Notes: generated from the sequence alone by a model not told the origin. A stretch of DNA of 64,000 nt from Gigaspora rosea (GCA_003550325.1 QKWP01000028.1:306505-370504), one strand, 5' to 3'. Counted from the stretch's first letter, positions 37,132 through 49,707 are shown. Numbers and translations: made by a program.

Positions 37132-38468
37132 ATGTTATGCAGTAACCATGTAATGTTTTTCCTGTGATATTTTTCATAAACGATTACATAACCTCATGCA
37201 TAGCAAAAAATTTACTTGATCATATAAATGCCGGATAACTACTAGTTTAGAGCTATGTAATAATACAACACTGATATTTAAGTGCATTTTATATATTATT
37301 CAATTATCTATAAGTTTTTGTGGACATATACTATTTAAATTGCTGTATAACCATACACTCTATTTTACTATATTTCTGGTATATATATTGAATAGAAAGA
37401 TATAAAAATTGAATATTATAATATAAAAAATAAAAAAGAATATCTTAAAAATTTTTATTTGAATTGCCTTTCTGTTAAACTTAGTATAATTGAAAAAATC
37501 AAAAATATTTAACAAATAATATTATACTAAAAGACTTAAATATTTTTTGTTAGAAAATTATATTATTCAATATTATTCTAATAATATAACAAATTTAAAT
37601 ATAATTTTATAAACTACAAATAAGTTGCAAACTTTTATAATATTATTGGAAAAATTTCTTGAACTTCCAATAACAACTAATTTTTTTAGTAAAAAATATA
37701 GTATATTTAATTATAATAACTATATAAATAAATATTATATTATTTATATAAATAATAAATAAGTTCAAATAAAAATAAAAATTTAAAATTTTTTATTTTA
37801 TATTAAAAAGTTTAAATAAAAAGTAAAAATTATACAAACCAACTTTCTTTATAATGTGTTTATGAAAAATATATTCAATTAATTTTATTTATAACTTATA
37901 TAATTAATATATATTTATTCTAGATAATGGACATAAAGTTGAATTATTAATTAAATGATTTAAGCAAAATAAAGATAAGCTACTGAATATATATTTTTAA
38001 GTAATATAATATTATTAAAAATTATTATAATTTATTAAAATTTAAACTTTTTTAATATAAAGATAAAATTTATATATTATATTTATTAAATTTAAAATTA
38101 TTTGATATATAGTAAAAATAAAATTTATTTTTTTTTAGTTTCAAAATACCAGTATTGGGCATAGAATTTATTTAGTTATATATAAATAAAAGTACAGCTA
38201 GCCATATCTGCAACTTTGGTTGTCTATTTAAATAGCCATTCAAAGGCTCTATACAAGCTGCTATACCTGCAACACATAAAATATACTAGTATTGCCTATT
38301 TAAACCCTCAGATGTTTTGTTTCTTAACTGATCTCAACTGCTTTACTAGGCATTTGCAGCATATAAACAGTAGTTTGAATTCAGATTCTTTTTTTATAGC
38401 ACCTAGAACTACTTTATTCTTGCAAAAAACTTGGTAAAGTATTACCTGTTCTACTAGATGACTAAACC
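37132..38468. other. AT-rich intergenic region
   Basis: No gene. From 37380 to 38140 the DNA is extremely AT-rich with no structure beyond base composition. From about 38170 to 38468 it becomes less AT-rich and may be the far part of the retroposon copy that ends at 39312, but I could not align it with the copy at 15464-17335. Confidence 0.35.
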
Positions 38469-38759
38469 AGGACCCCAGACATAGTATAAAGGTCATACTT
38501 GTTTTTTTTTAGCAAAACCCTGAAATTTGAGAAGCAAAAAACAGTTTTTGCCAATTATCTTGGCATCCAGGGGACTGATTTGAACAACTTTTTTTAAAAA
38601 TAAAGCTCTCAGTGAGACGTATCTAACAAAAAAAAGTTTATTCAATTCTGATCACTAGATCAAAAGTTATTTAAACAAATATATTTTGTTATTTTTAGCA
38701 AATTGGACCAAAATTGGTCAAAATCCAGTTATGGCCTATATAGAGATGTCCAGGGTCCT
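38469..38759. mobile_element. AGGACCC-end element (copy 2)
   Basis: Starts AGGACCCCAGACAT and ends ATGTCCAGGGTCCT, inverted repeats of 14 bp with mismatches. Flanked by ACTAAACC (38461-38468) and ACTAAACT (38760-38767), an 8-bp target duplication differing by one C/T. It sits next to or inside the second retroposon copy. Confidence 0.75.
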
Positions 38760-38769
38760 ACTAAACTTT

Positions 38770-39312
38770 CCACTTTGGTAACTTGCATTATGGTATTAAC
38801 TAATACTAGGTATTCTTAAACTACTACTATTATCTACTTTTGATCTTGTAAGATTTACTCAGACTCTAGCATTTACTATTATTAAACTTCCAAACAGTTA
38901 GCCCAAATAGGTCAATTTACTTAGCATTAGGTGTTATTATAGCTTTTTTTCTTTTGGTACCTACTTCTGAAACATAGGTTCTTTTTCTCTAGTAGTCAGA
39001 TTGGTAAAGCAAAGATCTTTGTTGTTCAGTTCTCTAGCTTCAGTTTCTGATATTTCAGTTTTTGGTAGCACTATCAATAATCCTTGCTATCTTCTTACTT
39101 GAAACTTGCCAAACAGACTTCTGTATCTCTGGTTTTTTAGATTTGTCTGTATAATAGAACACAACTATGCCTAAAAGATTCTATTGAAGATAGTAAACTA
39201 AATCTACAGGTAATATATCCAACTGATTGATAAAAAGTATTTAATAGAATACAGTTTGATTTTTAAAGCATTGCTAGTAGGATTTGAATGCTAGGTCTGC
39301 CAATTGAAGTAA
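38770..39312 (-). mobile_element. tRNA-derived retroposon, second copy (partial)
   Basis: Aligned with 16200-16735 in the same order: CCAAACAGTTAGCCCA, TTTTGGTACC, TCTGAAACATAGGTTCTTT, GTAGCAC...ATC, ACTTGCCAAACAGACTTCTG, GATTTGTCTGTATAA and CTAGTAGGATTTGAATGCTA. On the minus strand the last part reads TTGGCAGACCTAGCATTCAA then ATCCTACTAG, the B-box side of a tRNA-like head. It is more AT-rich and more decayed than the first copy. The A-box half and the tail were not found. Confidence 0.6.
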
Positions 39313-39878
39313 AACTTAATAACTTTTCTAGGTTACTACACTCTTAAAGACAAAATTTTAATAATTTATATTAATTATATAATTTAAAATAAATTTTATA
39401 ATTTTTCATATATGTAATATATTACTATCTATAAGATTATATATATTATAAATCAAAACAATCCAAAATAACCTGATTTTCATTAGTTAGAATTAGGATA
39501 AGATAAAAGTAGTATGAAATTTTTGGGGTACAAATGATTTTTTAGAAAAGACAATATTTTGTTTTAATTTTACATTAAATCTGAACTTGCTTTCTAATTG
39601 GTCTATCAGAGTTGTGATACATCACTATGGCAATAAATTACAATATCCAATTAAAATAAATAAAATTTATAATTTTTAGATTTAGACTACAAAAAACTAT
39701 TTAAATTGATTTAAAATATATCTAAGTTTTTATTCTTATTATCCGACAAACTCATATGATCATTTAATGATTTTTTCTTGTTATTTTTTCATGTGTTATG
39801 ATGTAAAACATGATTATTTAAATTAAAACTCAGCTGACAACTCCCTACCAATCATGATCATAAATTGCCAGATAACAC
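39313..39878. other. AT-rich intergenic stretch
   Basis: No gene or repeat recognised. Confidence 0.45.
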
Positions 39879-39994
39879 CAATATTGGGCAAATTGTCGAA
39901 TATATAATTTGCAAATGATTGGCTACACATGCTGCAGAGCAGCACGTGATAATTTTCCAAATTACTGTTATTCTACAATTTTTGCCCAACATTG
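39879..39994. mobile_element. 116-bp element with CAATATTGGGCAAATTGT ends
   Basis: The left end CAATATTGGGCAAATTGT and the inverted right end (ACAATTTTTGCCCAACATTG) pair with a 2-nt length difference. The centre holds the palindrome GCTGCAGAGCAGC. It is related to the hairpin at 37076-37131. No target duplication is certain. Confidence 0.55.
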
Positions 39995-41025
39995 TATACT
40001 TATTAGATTTAAAAAAATAAAATTTCTTTTAGTATTATAAAAAGTTTTATTAAATTTAATAATGATAAACCAAGGTTTTACCTTTAATATTTAAAAAATT
40101 GTTTAAATTTTATTTAATTAAATTAAAGTTTTATTTATACTTATATTACTTTTAAATATACTAATATATTTTAGGATAAATATATGCAACGCACCCTGCG
40201 ATATGCTAATCAACGCACACAATATGTAAACATAATTTGTAAATTTGTGTAACAAATTTTCTATTTAACAAAAATTTAAAAAATTAATAGATAGGATTTA
40301 GGCCTAAAGACTACCGGTAGTACAGTTAGAAGAATAGGTTAAAAATCTAGAAAAATATATATATATATAATTTTTGTATACAAAAATCTGATCAATACTA
40401 TAGTTTAGTTTGGCAAAATTTTTTTTAATATTAATAATAAACTTGTTTAAAAAAAAATTCCTTTGTAACTGCTATTTTTGTTGCTTCAAATGTACTACGT
40501 GTAGTACACTATAAATGCTAAATTTTTTATAAATTTTTTTAATAGAATTAGTAAATTTAAATTTAAATTATATAAAAAATGTTTATAGCTTACTATATTA
40601 AAAGTTTTATTATTAGTTATATTATAAAAAATATTATTTCTACTATAAAGGCTTGTAAGCTGTTAGTTGAAAATTATTACTATTTTAGTATATCATATAG
40701 GCTCATTAGTTTTTCAACCATAATTTTAAAAAAATTTTATTAAATAAATTTTGTTTAAATTTATCAGAAGTTGTTAAAAACTAACTTTTAATTCTAATTT
40801 ATGAAATTTATCAATATTTAAGCCAATATATTAAGAGTAATATAAGTTTAAAAATTTAAAAAATTAAACATAGTTTTTATTATAAAATTTATAAGTAAAA
40901 TTTACTAGTAAAATGACTAAAAATAGCCAAGTTTTAAAGGTCTCTAAAAAATTTAAAAGACTGTTTAAAGTTATGATATTTTTTTTGCATAATGCGATTT
41001 ATCCAAAGTATCTTGCAAAAATATT
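39995..41025. other. AT-rich intergenic stretch
   Basis: No gene. ATAGGATTTAGGCCTAAAGA at 40292 is similar to the inverse of a segment near 46035-46070, and TACTACGTGTAGTACA (40493) is a palindrome; these may be remains of an older element around 41026-45965. Confidence 0.35.
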
Positions 41026-42282
41026 TTACCGTATTTTCATGTAATAACACACACCTGTGCATTATTTCAAGTACCTGTGCGTTATTTTGGGACGCACATG
41101 TGCGATATTTTGAATCAATATTGCAAAATTTAATATACATGTGCGCTATTTCGAATAAATTTCTTTTGAGGAGATAGCACATCACACAATCGAAAAGAAA
41201 GAGCAATCACACAATTGTTCTGCCATACACATATTGTTACAAGCAGAATCGTTACAAGCATCTCAACCCACGAGCGAGATCACAGAACAGTGGGAGTGCA
41301 GGCGTGGGAAGACCAAGCAAAAGAAGGTAACACATTATTGGTAGTATTAGGAAACAGGTAAGGGAAGTATAAATTGCTTTTAACAACATATAGTGCCTTA
41401 GCCGGTGGTTCCTACCTGCATAAAGCAGGCTGGCTGATAAAGTTAAGCTAGCGACGCTTATAGGTTCCCATCTTCAAAATGCAGGCTAGCATAAATGACG
41501 GATTTGTAAAAGGCATGATCCAACTGGGCTGAGATAGCTGGGTGCAAAGTGATGCCTTTTGGGGTCAATATCTACTTCTTAACTCTATCTTATGTCATGT
41601 GCCTTATCTTTCTATGCCCTAACAAATATATATAGATATAATTAGTAATTGTATCAGAACATCTATAACTGGTAATTCATTAACATATCTTGCAGCATTA
41701 TGTCCAGGATCTGCATGTACCGGAATTTCTTGTTGATCAGGATTATGCTTGTGCTATCAGTGCAGTAATGCGTCACTGTTTACATTTTCTTTTGAATCTG
41801 TTAACTTACTTCAATTGAATTATTTGCTTATTCTTATAAGAATTAGTGATATGAAAATGGTGTGTCATGTTATAAAAGAAGTTTTTGAATAAATTGCTTT
41901 GGTAATTATATACTGGTAAGTTAAACCTGAGTAAAGGCGAACAAAAAACACATGCAAATTAAAAGAATAAATTATAATATAAATTATATGTACCGATAAA
42001 ACTTGCTACGGTAAATACAATTAAATTATATGTTGTTTCTCTAAAAATATACAATAATAGAAGGTTAAAGAATGTTATAATTTTTTAAGAATGTTAAATA
42101 AAAAGAGTTTGTTCGTAAGTTCCATTTTAATAAATAGTATTTCAAAAAGTTCTTTTTATTATATGATTATAAATAGTTCAATTTTTGAAGTACTAGATTA
42201 TCATTTTTGCATTCAAATCATGAATAACGTTACTTTGCCAAGTAAAAAAAACAAAGTTACTCTATTGCATTTAAGCTTAAAG

Positions 42283-44483
42283 TAATTTCCTATGCAGAGA
42301 AAACATCAAATCATAAAGCTTCAATATTTTATAAAGTTAATCGAAGATGTCTTATAGAATGGAGATCACAAAAGTCTAAATTAGAAGAACTTAAAAAAAC
42401 ACAAGGTATAAAGTTTAGATAAGCTAGAGTATTTGGAGGTCATGGTCGTAAGCCAATGTACTCAGCTTTGGAAGAGAAACTAGTAAAGTTTATTAAAGAA
42501 AAACGAGATGATGGTCTTGCTGTTACAACCTCTATGATTGGATTAAGGCAAAAGAATTAGCTAAAACCATGGAACTTGGAGATATTAAAGCTTCACGTAG
42601 ATGGATTGAAAATTTTAAAAATGAAATAACTTAGTTCAAAGAACTAGAACTCAGATGGCTCAAAAATTTCCCGAAGACACACCAGTAATTGTTAGTGATT
42701 TTCTTAAAATTTCACAGGAAGCAACAATAAAATTTGAAAAAAAATACATACTTTCATTTGATGAAACTCCAGTTTGGTTTGACATGCCATGTAATTCAAC
42801 AGTTGATTTTCAGATAAAATAGAAAAATTAATGTAATTCTAATTTTAAAAAAAATTATATAAATAATAAAAATAATTTTTGTAATACACAATATTTTTAG
42901 AGAGTTCGTGAAGTCCAAATTAAAACAACAGGAAATGATAAGTTGCGATTTACTGTTGTTTTAGGCTTTACTGCCTCTGAGCATAAACTTCCTCCTATGG
43001 TAATATTTAAATTAAAAAATGTACCTAAAAGAAAGTTTCCAAGAGATGTAATTGTGACGTCCACAACTAGTGGAACAATGTGTGGGGATTTAATGCTTTC
43101 TGCATATATCCCTAAAGTTATCCGATCAAGACCGGATGGATTTTTAAAAAAAAAGGTATTATATTTGTTGATATTCATGCAAGTCATATACGTGATGATG
43201 TAATAAAAGCGTTGAATAATGAAGGCCTAGAGGTAGAGTTAGATATTTTTAATTATGCAATTAAAACAAGTAATTATTATTATAACTGAATATATTTTAA
43301 ATACAAATTTAAATATTCTGATTTTAATATTACTTGTTTAAATTGGTAATAATAAAAAAAGTCTAAACTATTTTTTACCATTACTACTTGGAGGTTTTAA
43401 AAATTCCTGGTGGGACTACAAGTTATTACAACCTCCTGACGTCTCGGTGAATAAACCATTTAAAGATAGTATGAGAAAAAAGTGGGATGAGTGGATGAGC
43501 GATGGAGATAAAGAATGTACAAAAAGTGGAAACTGCAAAAAGATATCATACGAATTAGTTTGTCAGTGGGTATCCAAAACATGGAAAGAAATTAGTCCAA
43601 ATCTCCTGATAAAATCATTTGAAGTATCTGGACTTACGTTAAATCCTGATGGAAGTGAAAATAATAAGTAGGTTGTTTTAAAAAAATTATTTTGATATTT
43701 CATTAAATTTAGTATAATTTTCTTAAATTCGCCAACAAAACTACTATGAAATTTTTACTATCACATAATTATTAAATCTCAATTTGGTGTGACAGAAAAT
43801 TTAAAATGAACATTCATTTGTCAAAAATTGCTTGTCTCAAAATTTGCGTAAGAAACCACTTTCTATACATTAATAAAAAGATTTCTTTGAACAATTTTAC
43901 TGTTAAAATCTTTATCTAATACTAAAATAAGATCTAATCCCAATATAAATTTACTTCAAAAATTTTGTTGCATATCGTGTGATGGTAAAAATTTCGTTGG
44001 CTTCTGGAAAATAAAGCTTAAATATTGATTATTGAAGCTTTCACAAATTGAGTAATTAACAAATCTAATAATAGGATGTCAAACCGGCTTCAGGCAATTA
44101 TTGAGAACCGTATAGATGATGTAAGTATTGATGAATTGAGTGAAGACGAAGAATTAATAGCAGATGAATCAAATTATGAGGGTAACAATGAGTATAATAA
44201 AGAATTTGTTGATGAATTTGGGGAAGTAATTGAAAATGAATATGAAGGAATTGATGATGAATCTGGTGAAGGAATTGGTGGTGAATTTAATGAAAAAAAT
44301 GCGGATGAATTCTATGATGAATCTGATGAAGGAATTGGTAATGAATTTGACGAAGAAAATGTGAATAAGGATAAATTTTATAAAGAATTCGATGAATTTT
44401 ATAAAGAAATCAGTGATGATGATGGATTTGGAGATAATAATAATGAATTTAACAATAAATTCAACGAGTTAAATGTAATTTAG
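42283..44483 (+). pseudogene. pogo/Tigger (DDE_1) transposase, broken
   Basis: The N-terminal region (about 42283-42690) reads VISYAEKTSNHKASIFYKVN, RRCLIEWRSQKSKLEELKK, then a proline-serine stretch and RRWIENFKN, matching the two CENP-B-like helix-turn-helix domains of this family. The catalytic domain follows: FDETPVWFDMP (first Asp), FTVVLGFTASEHKLPPMVIF, FVDIHASHI (second Asp) and PPDVSVNKPFKDSMRKKWDE (third Asp). Stops and shifts at about 42420, 42560, 42634, 43200 and 43440 break it. Two candidate introns (42825-42900 and 43263-43375) have lost canonical donors. The last block (44076-44483) is a 135-residue Asp/Glu-rich tail starting SNRLQAIIENRIDD, separated from the rest by about 400 bp that includes a small element (43731-44001). 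Confidence 0.8.
43731..44001. mobile_element. Possible small inverted-repeat element inside the pogo gene
   Basis: GCCAAC, an 11-bp spacer, then GAAATTTTTACTATCACA at the left pairs with TGTGATGGTAAAAATTTCGT then TGGC at the right. No target duplication is visible, so the call is weak; it does fall exactly where the transposase frame is interrupted. Confidence 0.35.
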
Positions 44484-44983
44484 GTTTTTTTTATTCTTTT
44501 ATTTTAGTATTTTTCTATCTTGTATTGAAGACATTTATAATTCTCATTTATCCATTATATATATCCAAATAAAGAATTCTTTTACATAATAATTCTATTT
44601 CATTATATTATAGAAGGTAAAATGACAATTATCTGCATATGTACGTATGTACATTGTGGAGGGCTTCCACCCTAGTAGTTTTTTTTATTTATAATTAGTA
44701 TTGTTCATATATATTTTTATATTATTACTTGTTTATATCCACTAAAAATAGACATTACCTTATTTGTATATCAGCCATATCTGACAGATCAGCTATTTTT
44801 GTCAGAACTGGCATATCTGACAATTGGTCAGTCTGTCAGATCAGTCATTTCAAATAATTAGTTCCATCATAAAACCTGTATTAAGAATAAGGATGTAAAA
44901 AGTATTTAAGCGATGGTTCTGTTGCATTAATAAAAAACAACTTGGTTGAGTTTTATACTTCAAAATTATAATAGTAGAACATA

Positions 44984-45436
44984 TGGGCTGATTTATGGAA
45001 TTGCCAATAACTTTTGATATACTAATCTATTTTTGAATAATTTTATTACCAAAATGTTGGTCTCAACGAGACGGTTCTAATGAATCCAAAATCATCAAAA
45101 TCCAATCACAGGATCCCAAGATAATTAAGATTTTGTATAATTTTATATTAACTTTTACTATGTAGACAATCAACATATGGATTGGTTTTCATATATGAAA
45201 ACCAATCCATATGTTGATTGTCTACATAGTAAAACCAATCCATACGTTGATTGTCTACATAGCAAAAGTTAATAGTAAAATTATACAAAACTTAATTATC
45301 TTGGGATCCTGTGATTGGATTTTGATGATTTTGGATTCATTAGAACTGTCTCATCGAGACCAACATTTTGGTGATAAAATTATTCAAAAATAGATTAGTA
45401 TATCATAAGTTATTGGCAATTCCATAAATCAGCCCA
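44984..45436. mobile_element. Near-perfect foldback element, arms of about 200 bp
   Basis: Starts TGGGCTGATTTATGGAATTG and ends with its complement; flanked by TA (44982-44983 and 45437-45438). The arms match over roughly 200 bp with few mismatches. In the centre a 33-bp piece, AAAACCAATCCATATGTTGA plus TTGTCTACATAGT, is repeated in tandem. It is inside the 3' part of the pogo element. Transcription through it would give a long double-stranded RNA. Confidence 0.85.
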
Positions 45437-46167
45437 TATGAGTAGCGGCTCTAGTTAATTACTTATCTTAAAGTTTTGTCCATCCGATATTGTCCAAATA
45501 CGCTTTTTTGTTGTCCCGTTACTAGTGTAAAACTATCGTTGTCAACTTAGGTTACCCTTATAGAAACGTTAAATTGATCACCTGATACATTGTTACATCA
45601 AACAAGAGAATGTTTGATTACCTCATTTATCGAACAATTACCCAGTGCAGATCAACAATTGAACCCCGATTTTTAATTTTCGATTTCCGACCGCTGCCAG
45701 CTACTGTCGGAATTCAATTAAAAATCAGATCAACGTAATCACCTGTGAAATCGTGAAAGAATCCAAATTAAAACTTCGAATCCTACAGGATAAAGACTTA
45801 GCAAATTAGTGAATTGATAGAAATGGACAAATTTGCTGACTTTGTGTAGGGGGTGCGTTATTTCGAGACGCACATGTGCGTTATTTTGAGTCAAATAGGC
45901 GATTTTTAAAAAAATGCCAATTTCAAAATAACGCACATGTGCGTTATTACACAAAAATATGGTAATAGATTTTTTATTATTAAAATTATTAATAATTGGC
46001 CTTAAATGGTGTCACCATGTAGTACAAAGTACTACTAGTAGTACGCCTAAATCCTATCCATTAATATAAGGTTAGGGTAAAGATAAGGGTAAGGGTTAGT
46101 ATTAAAAGTTAGAGTGGATAATAGTATATACCAAAATTTTGCAAGGAATTTTTTTTGTTAGAGCATG

Positions 46168-47450
46168 AGGACCCTGAAATATACATAGATAGGCCAGGTC
46201 AGAGAATATGTCGCCATTATAGATAAATTAAATGAAGTAAGGTTTAAATATGCATATTATTTTAAAAAATTATTAAAAAGGTTAGATTTTTAAATTGCGT
46301 ATTTGTATATCAAAATTCTACATGTAAAAGTTTAATTCGCGTATTTTTAGTATAAATTTGGTCTAAAAATAAGCTACTTCTTTGTTTTAATCTTAGCCAC
46401 CTCATTTTTTTAAACCAAAACAATAATAGATTAAGTACATACATGCGCGATATTTTAAAATAAGAATTGATTTTTTAAAAAAAACAAAAATAAATAAATA
46501 AATAAACAAATCTCTAAAAAGTAAATTTATAACAATAAATAAATATATTGTATTTCTGTATGTTTTCAAAAAATAAGCTACCTTTTTTGGCTGATTTTGA
46601 ACACAAAAAATCAGAGATAACTTATAAAACAATTTTTTAGTTAATCAATTATAATCGCTACATAGTAAAGTCTAAATTTTACTAAGCAAATCGATTAAAA
46701 TCGCATAAATAAACTTATTTAGCAGATCAAAATACATATACTCTGAAATTTTTATATAAATCGGATAACTTTTATTATTTGACTTTTAATTTTTACGCTC
46801 AACGTATATGTTTTTTTTAAAAAAAAATTTTTTCCTTGAATGTAAAAATTAAATGTCAAATAATAAAAAGTTATTCTATTTACATGAAAATTTCAGCGTA
46901 TGTGTATTTTGATCTGCTAAATAAGTTTACTTATGCGACTTTAATCGATTTGCTTAGTAAAATTTAGACTTTACTATGTAGCAACGATCATCAATCATGG
47001 GATAGCTTATTTTCAGAACTAAAAATTTTATCTTTTGGTGTGACAAAGGAGTATAAAGACATTTTTACGTTTTTGGATTAAAACAAGGGGGTAGCAGCAA
47101 TATACAGTATATAGCATATGTACATACATAATAGGCTCTGCAAGTGCTAGCATGTGCAAAGAGCCTTAGTACGTATATACAAAACCTGTTTGAATTTTAA
47201 TATACGTGAAAATTTTTTTTAAAAAAATAATATGCTAATAATAAAAAATTATAATTTTATATATTGCTATAGCTTATATAAAATATTATACTATAATTAA
47301 TAAGGTTAGAATTTTATTTTGCTTATTTTTTTAATTTTTTTATTGTAAGTGATAAATTTTGTGTACTGATATTATAAAAAAGTCATGCATATAGCAATTA
47401 ATAAAAAATTTCAAAGTCACCTTACCTATCTATGTATATTTTGGGATCCT
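46168..47450. mobile_element. AGGACCC-end element, long version (copy 3)
   Basis: The left end AGGACCCTGAAATATACATA then GATAGGCCAGGT and the right end ACCTATCTATGTATATTTTG then GGATCCT are inverted repeats. Flanks AGAGCATG and AGAGTGTA agree at 5 of 8 positions, the others being transitions. It contains the foldback at 46373-47095 and GTACATA-rich spacer; no coding sequence was seen. Confidence 0.65.
46373..47095. mobile_element. Foldback element nested in the AGGACCC element
   Basis: Outer ends GCTACTTCTTTGTTTTAATC and GATTAAAACAAGGGGGTAGC are inverted. An inner pair of ~145-bp arms (46657-46800 and 46838-46982) is nearly perfect: CTACATAGTAAAGTCTAAAT, TTTACTAAGCAAATCGATTA, TTATTTAGCAGATCAAAATA. 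Flanking target duplication not identified. Confidence 0.65.
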
Positions 47451-49210
47451 AGAGTGTAAAAGGTGGTTAAGTAGATGAAATTTTTTGATCTTACAAATTT
47501 TAGAAAAATTTCTTTATTTGTTATACAAAGAAAATTTTCACGTTATACCTGATCTTCAAATTTAATTGGTAGATTGTTGGGGTGCGATATACAAGCACAT
47601 CACAGTGTGCGATGCCTAATTAAGTCCTATATTTTATATTGTATTTATTAGATTACTAATTTGCTAATAAATATTTAAGCTTATTGCAAAAATTTAAAAA
47701 TTTTTAAATACCATATCCTATTATGAATAAGCACCCTCTTTTTTGAAATTTTAAACTCAAATATCTTGACAACTATTTAATCAAATTTAATAAAAATTTA
47801 TTTATTTTAAATTTTATAGATTTATAAAGTTTAAATTAAAAATTTTTATTAAATTTATTTAGATAGTTTTCAAAATATTTTGAATTCAAAATTTCAATAA
47901 AAAGTGCTTATTTATGATAGGATACAGTAATGTATAAATTTTTAACTAATAATTGTGACAGATTATAATAAAATCCAGATTAAAATGAAATAATAGTATC
48001 AAATCTCAAAAACTAAATTTTTTTAGAGCACATTTTTTAGGGTAGAGGTTTAGGATTAGTGTTAGTTTTAAAAAAATTATAATAAACAAGTATTAATGGG
48101 TTTTAGAAGGCTAGCAGGTTAAGTATAAAATCTAGATTTGTGACAATAATTATATAAAAAGGCATCTTATATAGGAATCCATTAAAGCCAGGTTCATTTA
48201 TATGACTAATAGCTAACCAATCATAAAATTTTAATTTTTATAGATCTGTTCAATGAAACAAAAACAAAGATAAAAAGTAAAAACTTCAAAAATACAGAAA
48301 ACAAGTGTCTAAACCTGTTTCAGAGCATTAATAAAAAAATTTCAGAAAAGCAATTTTATCTATAACACATTTTTAACTCTAACCTCTAACTAACTTTTAC
48401 TCTAATTTGAATTAAATAATAAAAAAAAAAAATGAAAAACATATGAATGAACCTGGCTTTAATAGTTTCATTATAGAATATAGAAGCTTAATAAAGTGGT
48501 CATGTTGGTTTTTTTAAGCAGCAATCGAGCTATAAATTTTTAAATTTTGTTTAAATAATAACTATCTTTGGTAAATTAAATTGGTAGATCTGTAATTTAA
48601 AAATATAGTAAACATAAATTATTTTTACTAGTAATTATATTGCAATTATAAAAAAAAGCTAATTAAATAGTTAAAATTGTAAACACAATAGATTTAACCA
48701 ATTAGAAGTATTTTCTTTAATTTATTTAATTCATGATTTAGTTAGTATATATATTAAAGTTAATGATTTATATAGTTACTATTTATTTACTACTATATAT
48801 TATTAAAATCATTTAGTAAGTATTAGAATTATTTATTCATCATATATAAAAGTTTTTATTTGTCATTATTTAAAAATTCTCAACCCTTAATTTAGTGAGT
48901 AAGTATAAATAAAGAAGCTTTTGAACTATGAAATTAAATTAAAATTAGAAATTTATGTTCATAACTTATTTTAGAATGTGAATATTAGTAATTGTAATTA
49001 AAATTAATTATTTATGTTTATAAAATCTTAAATTTTTTTTTATTTGTATTAATTCAAATATGAGTATAAATTAATAAATATAACCAAAAATTAGCAATTG
49101 TATTTATTTATTTTCAAATAATTTAATCTAGTAGATAATTATAAAAATTAATTATTGACCCATCAAGATTCATATATTTACAAAATATTCTACCTGATAC
49201 AATTATAGTA
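47451..49210. other. AT-rich intergenic region
   Basis: No gene. TATCCTATTATGAATAAGCA (47707) and an inverse-like TGCTTATTTATGATAGGATA (47907) bound about 220 bp of inverted-repeat DNA with AAATTTTATTAAA-type arms. Otherwise nothing is recognised. Confidence 0.4.
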
Positions 49211-49707
49211 TAATTCCCTGAAAGTTAGTTCCCTGCTAGCTCATTTTTCTAACACTATATCCCCAACAGAATATTTCACCTACAGCACTATTGTTGAAAG
49301 AATCTTTTCCTGACATACCATGTTTTTGACATCCCCTTTTCTTACATCATATTTTCGACAAAACATTTATCTGATATAACATATTTCTAATTTGACTTTT
49401 CTCTACACTAAGTTTTATTGAATGCACTTTTTCTGACAAGAATGATAAACCCAGTAATTATCACATTGCATGAAATCATACAACTACATTATTTGTTTAC
49501 TAGTACTATCAACTCGGCCTAAATTATACTATTATCTAACTCTAACCCAAATTTAGGCTGAGTGCTTAATCATGTAATGTAATGAACATGAAGATATTAC
49601 TCTAGTATTGTACATTTTGGCTATTCGAAGCCTTTTTTGGCTTGTCCATGTCCAAAATTGTCCAAACATCCAAGATTGTCCAAAGCTTGTCCAGGCTTTA
49701 ATAATTT

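Larger units (their letters stand above)
41026..45965 (+). mobile_element. pogo/Tigger-like transposon, dead, with nested elements
   Basis: The left end TTACCGTATTTTCATGTAAT then AACACACACCTGTGC and the right end (ending GTGCGTTATTACACAAAAAT then ATGGTAA) are diverged inverted repeats. Both subterminal regions carry ACGCACATGTGCG palindromes (41090-41105, 41135-41145, 45868-45880, 45931-45945). Between them lies a pogo-type transposase relic (42283-44483). Element boundaries are approximate. The 5' part (41210-41640) is less AT-rich and contains small hairpins such as CCTGCATAAAGCAGG; its role is unknown. Confidence 0.55.

Noticed and set aside
42897-43187. 96-residue minus-strand frame
   Set aside because: It is the antisense of the clearly recognisable catalytic domain of the pogo transposase.
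40286-46072. A larger outer inverted repeat around the pogo element (ATAGGATTTAGGC near 40292 and its inverse near 46045)
   Set aside because: The distances to the pogo ends are very unequal (about 700 versus 80 bp) and the match is short, so I do not call a second set of ends.
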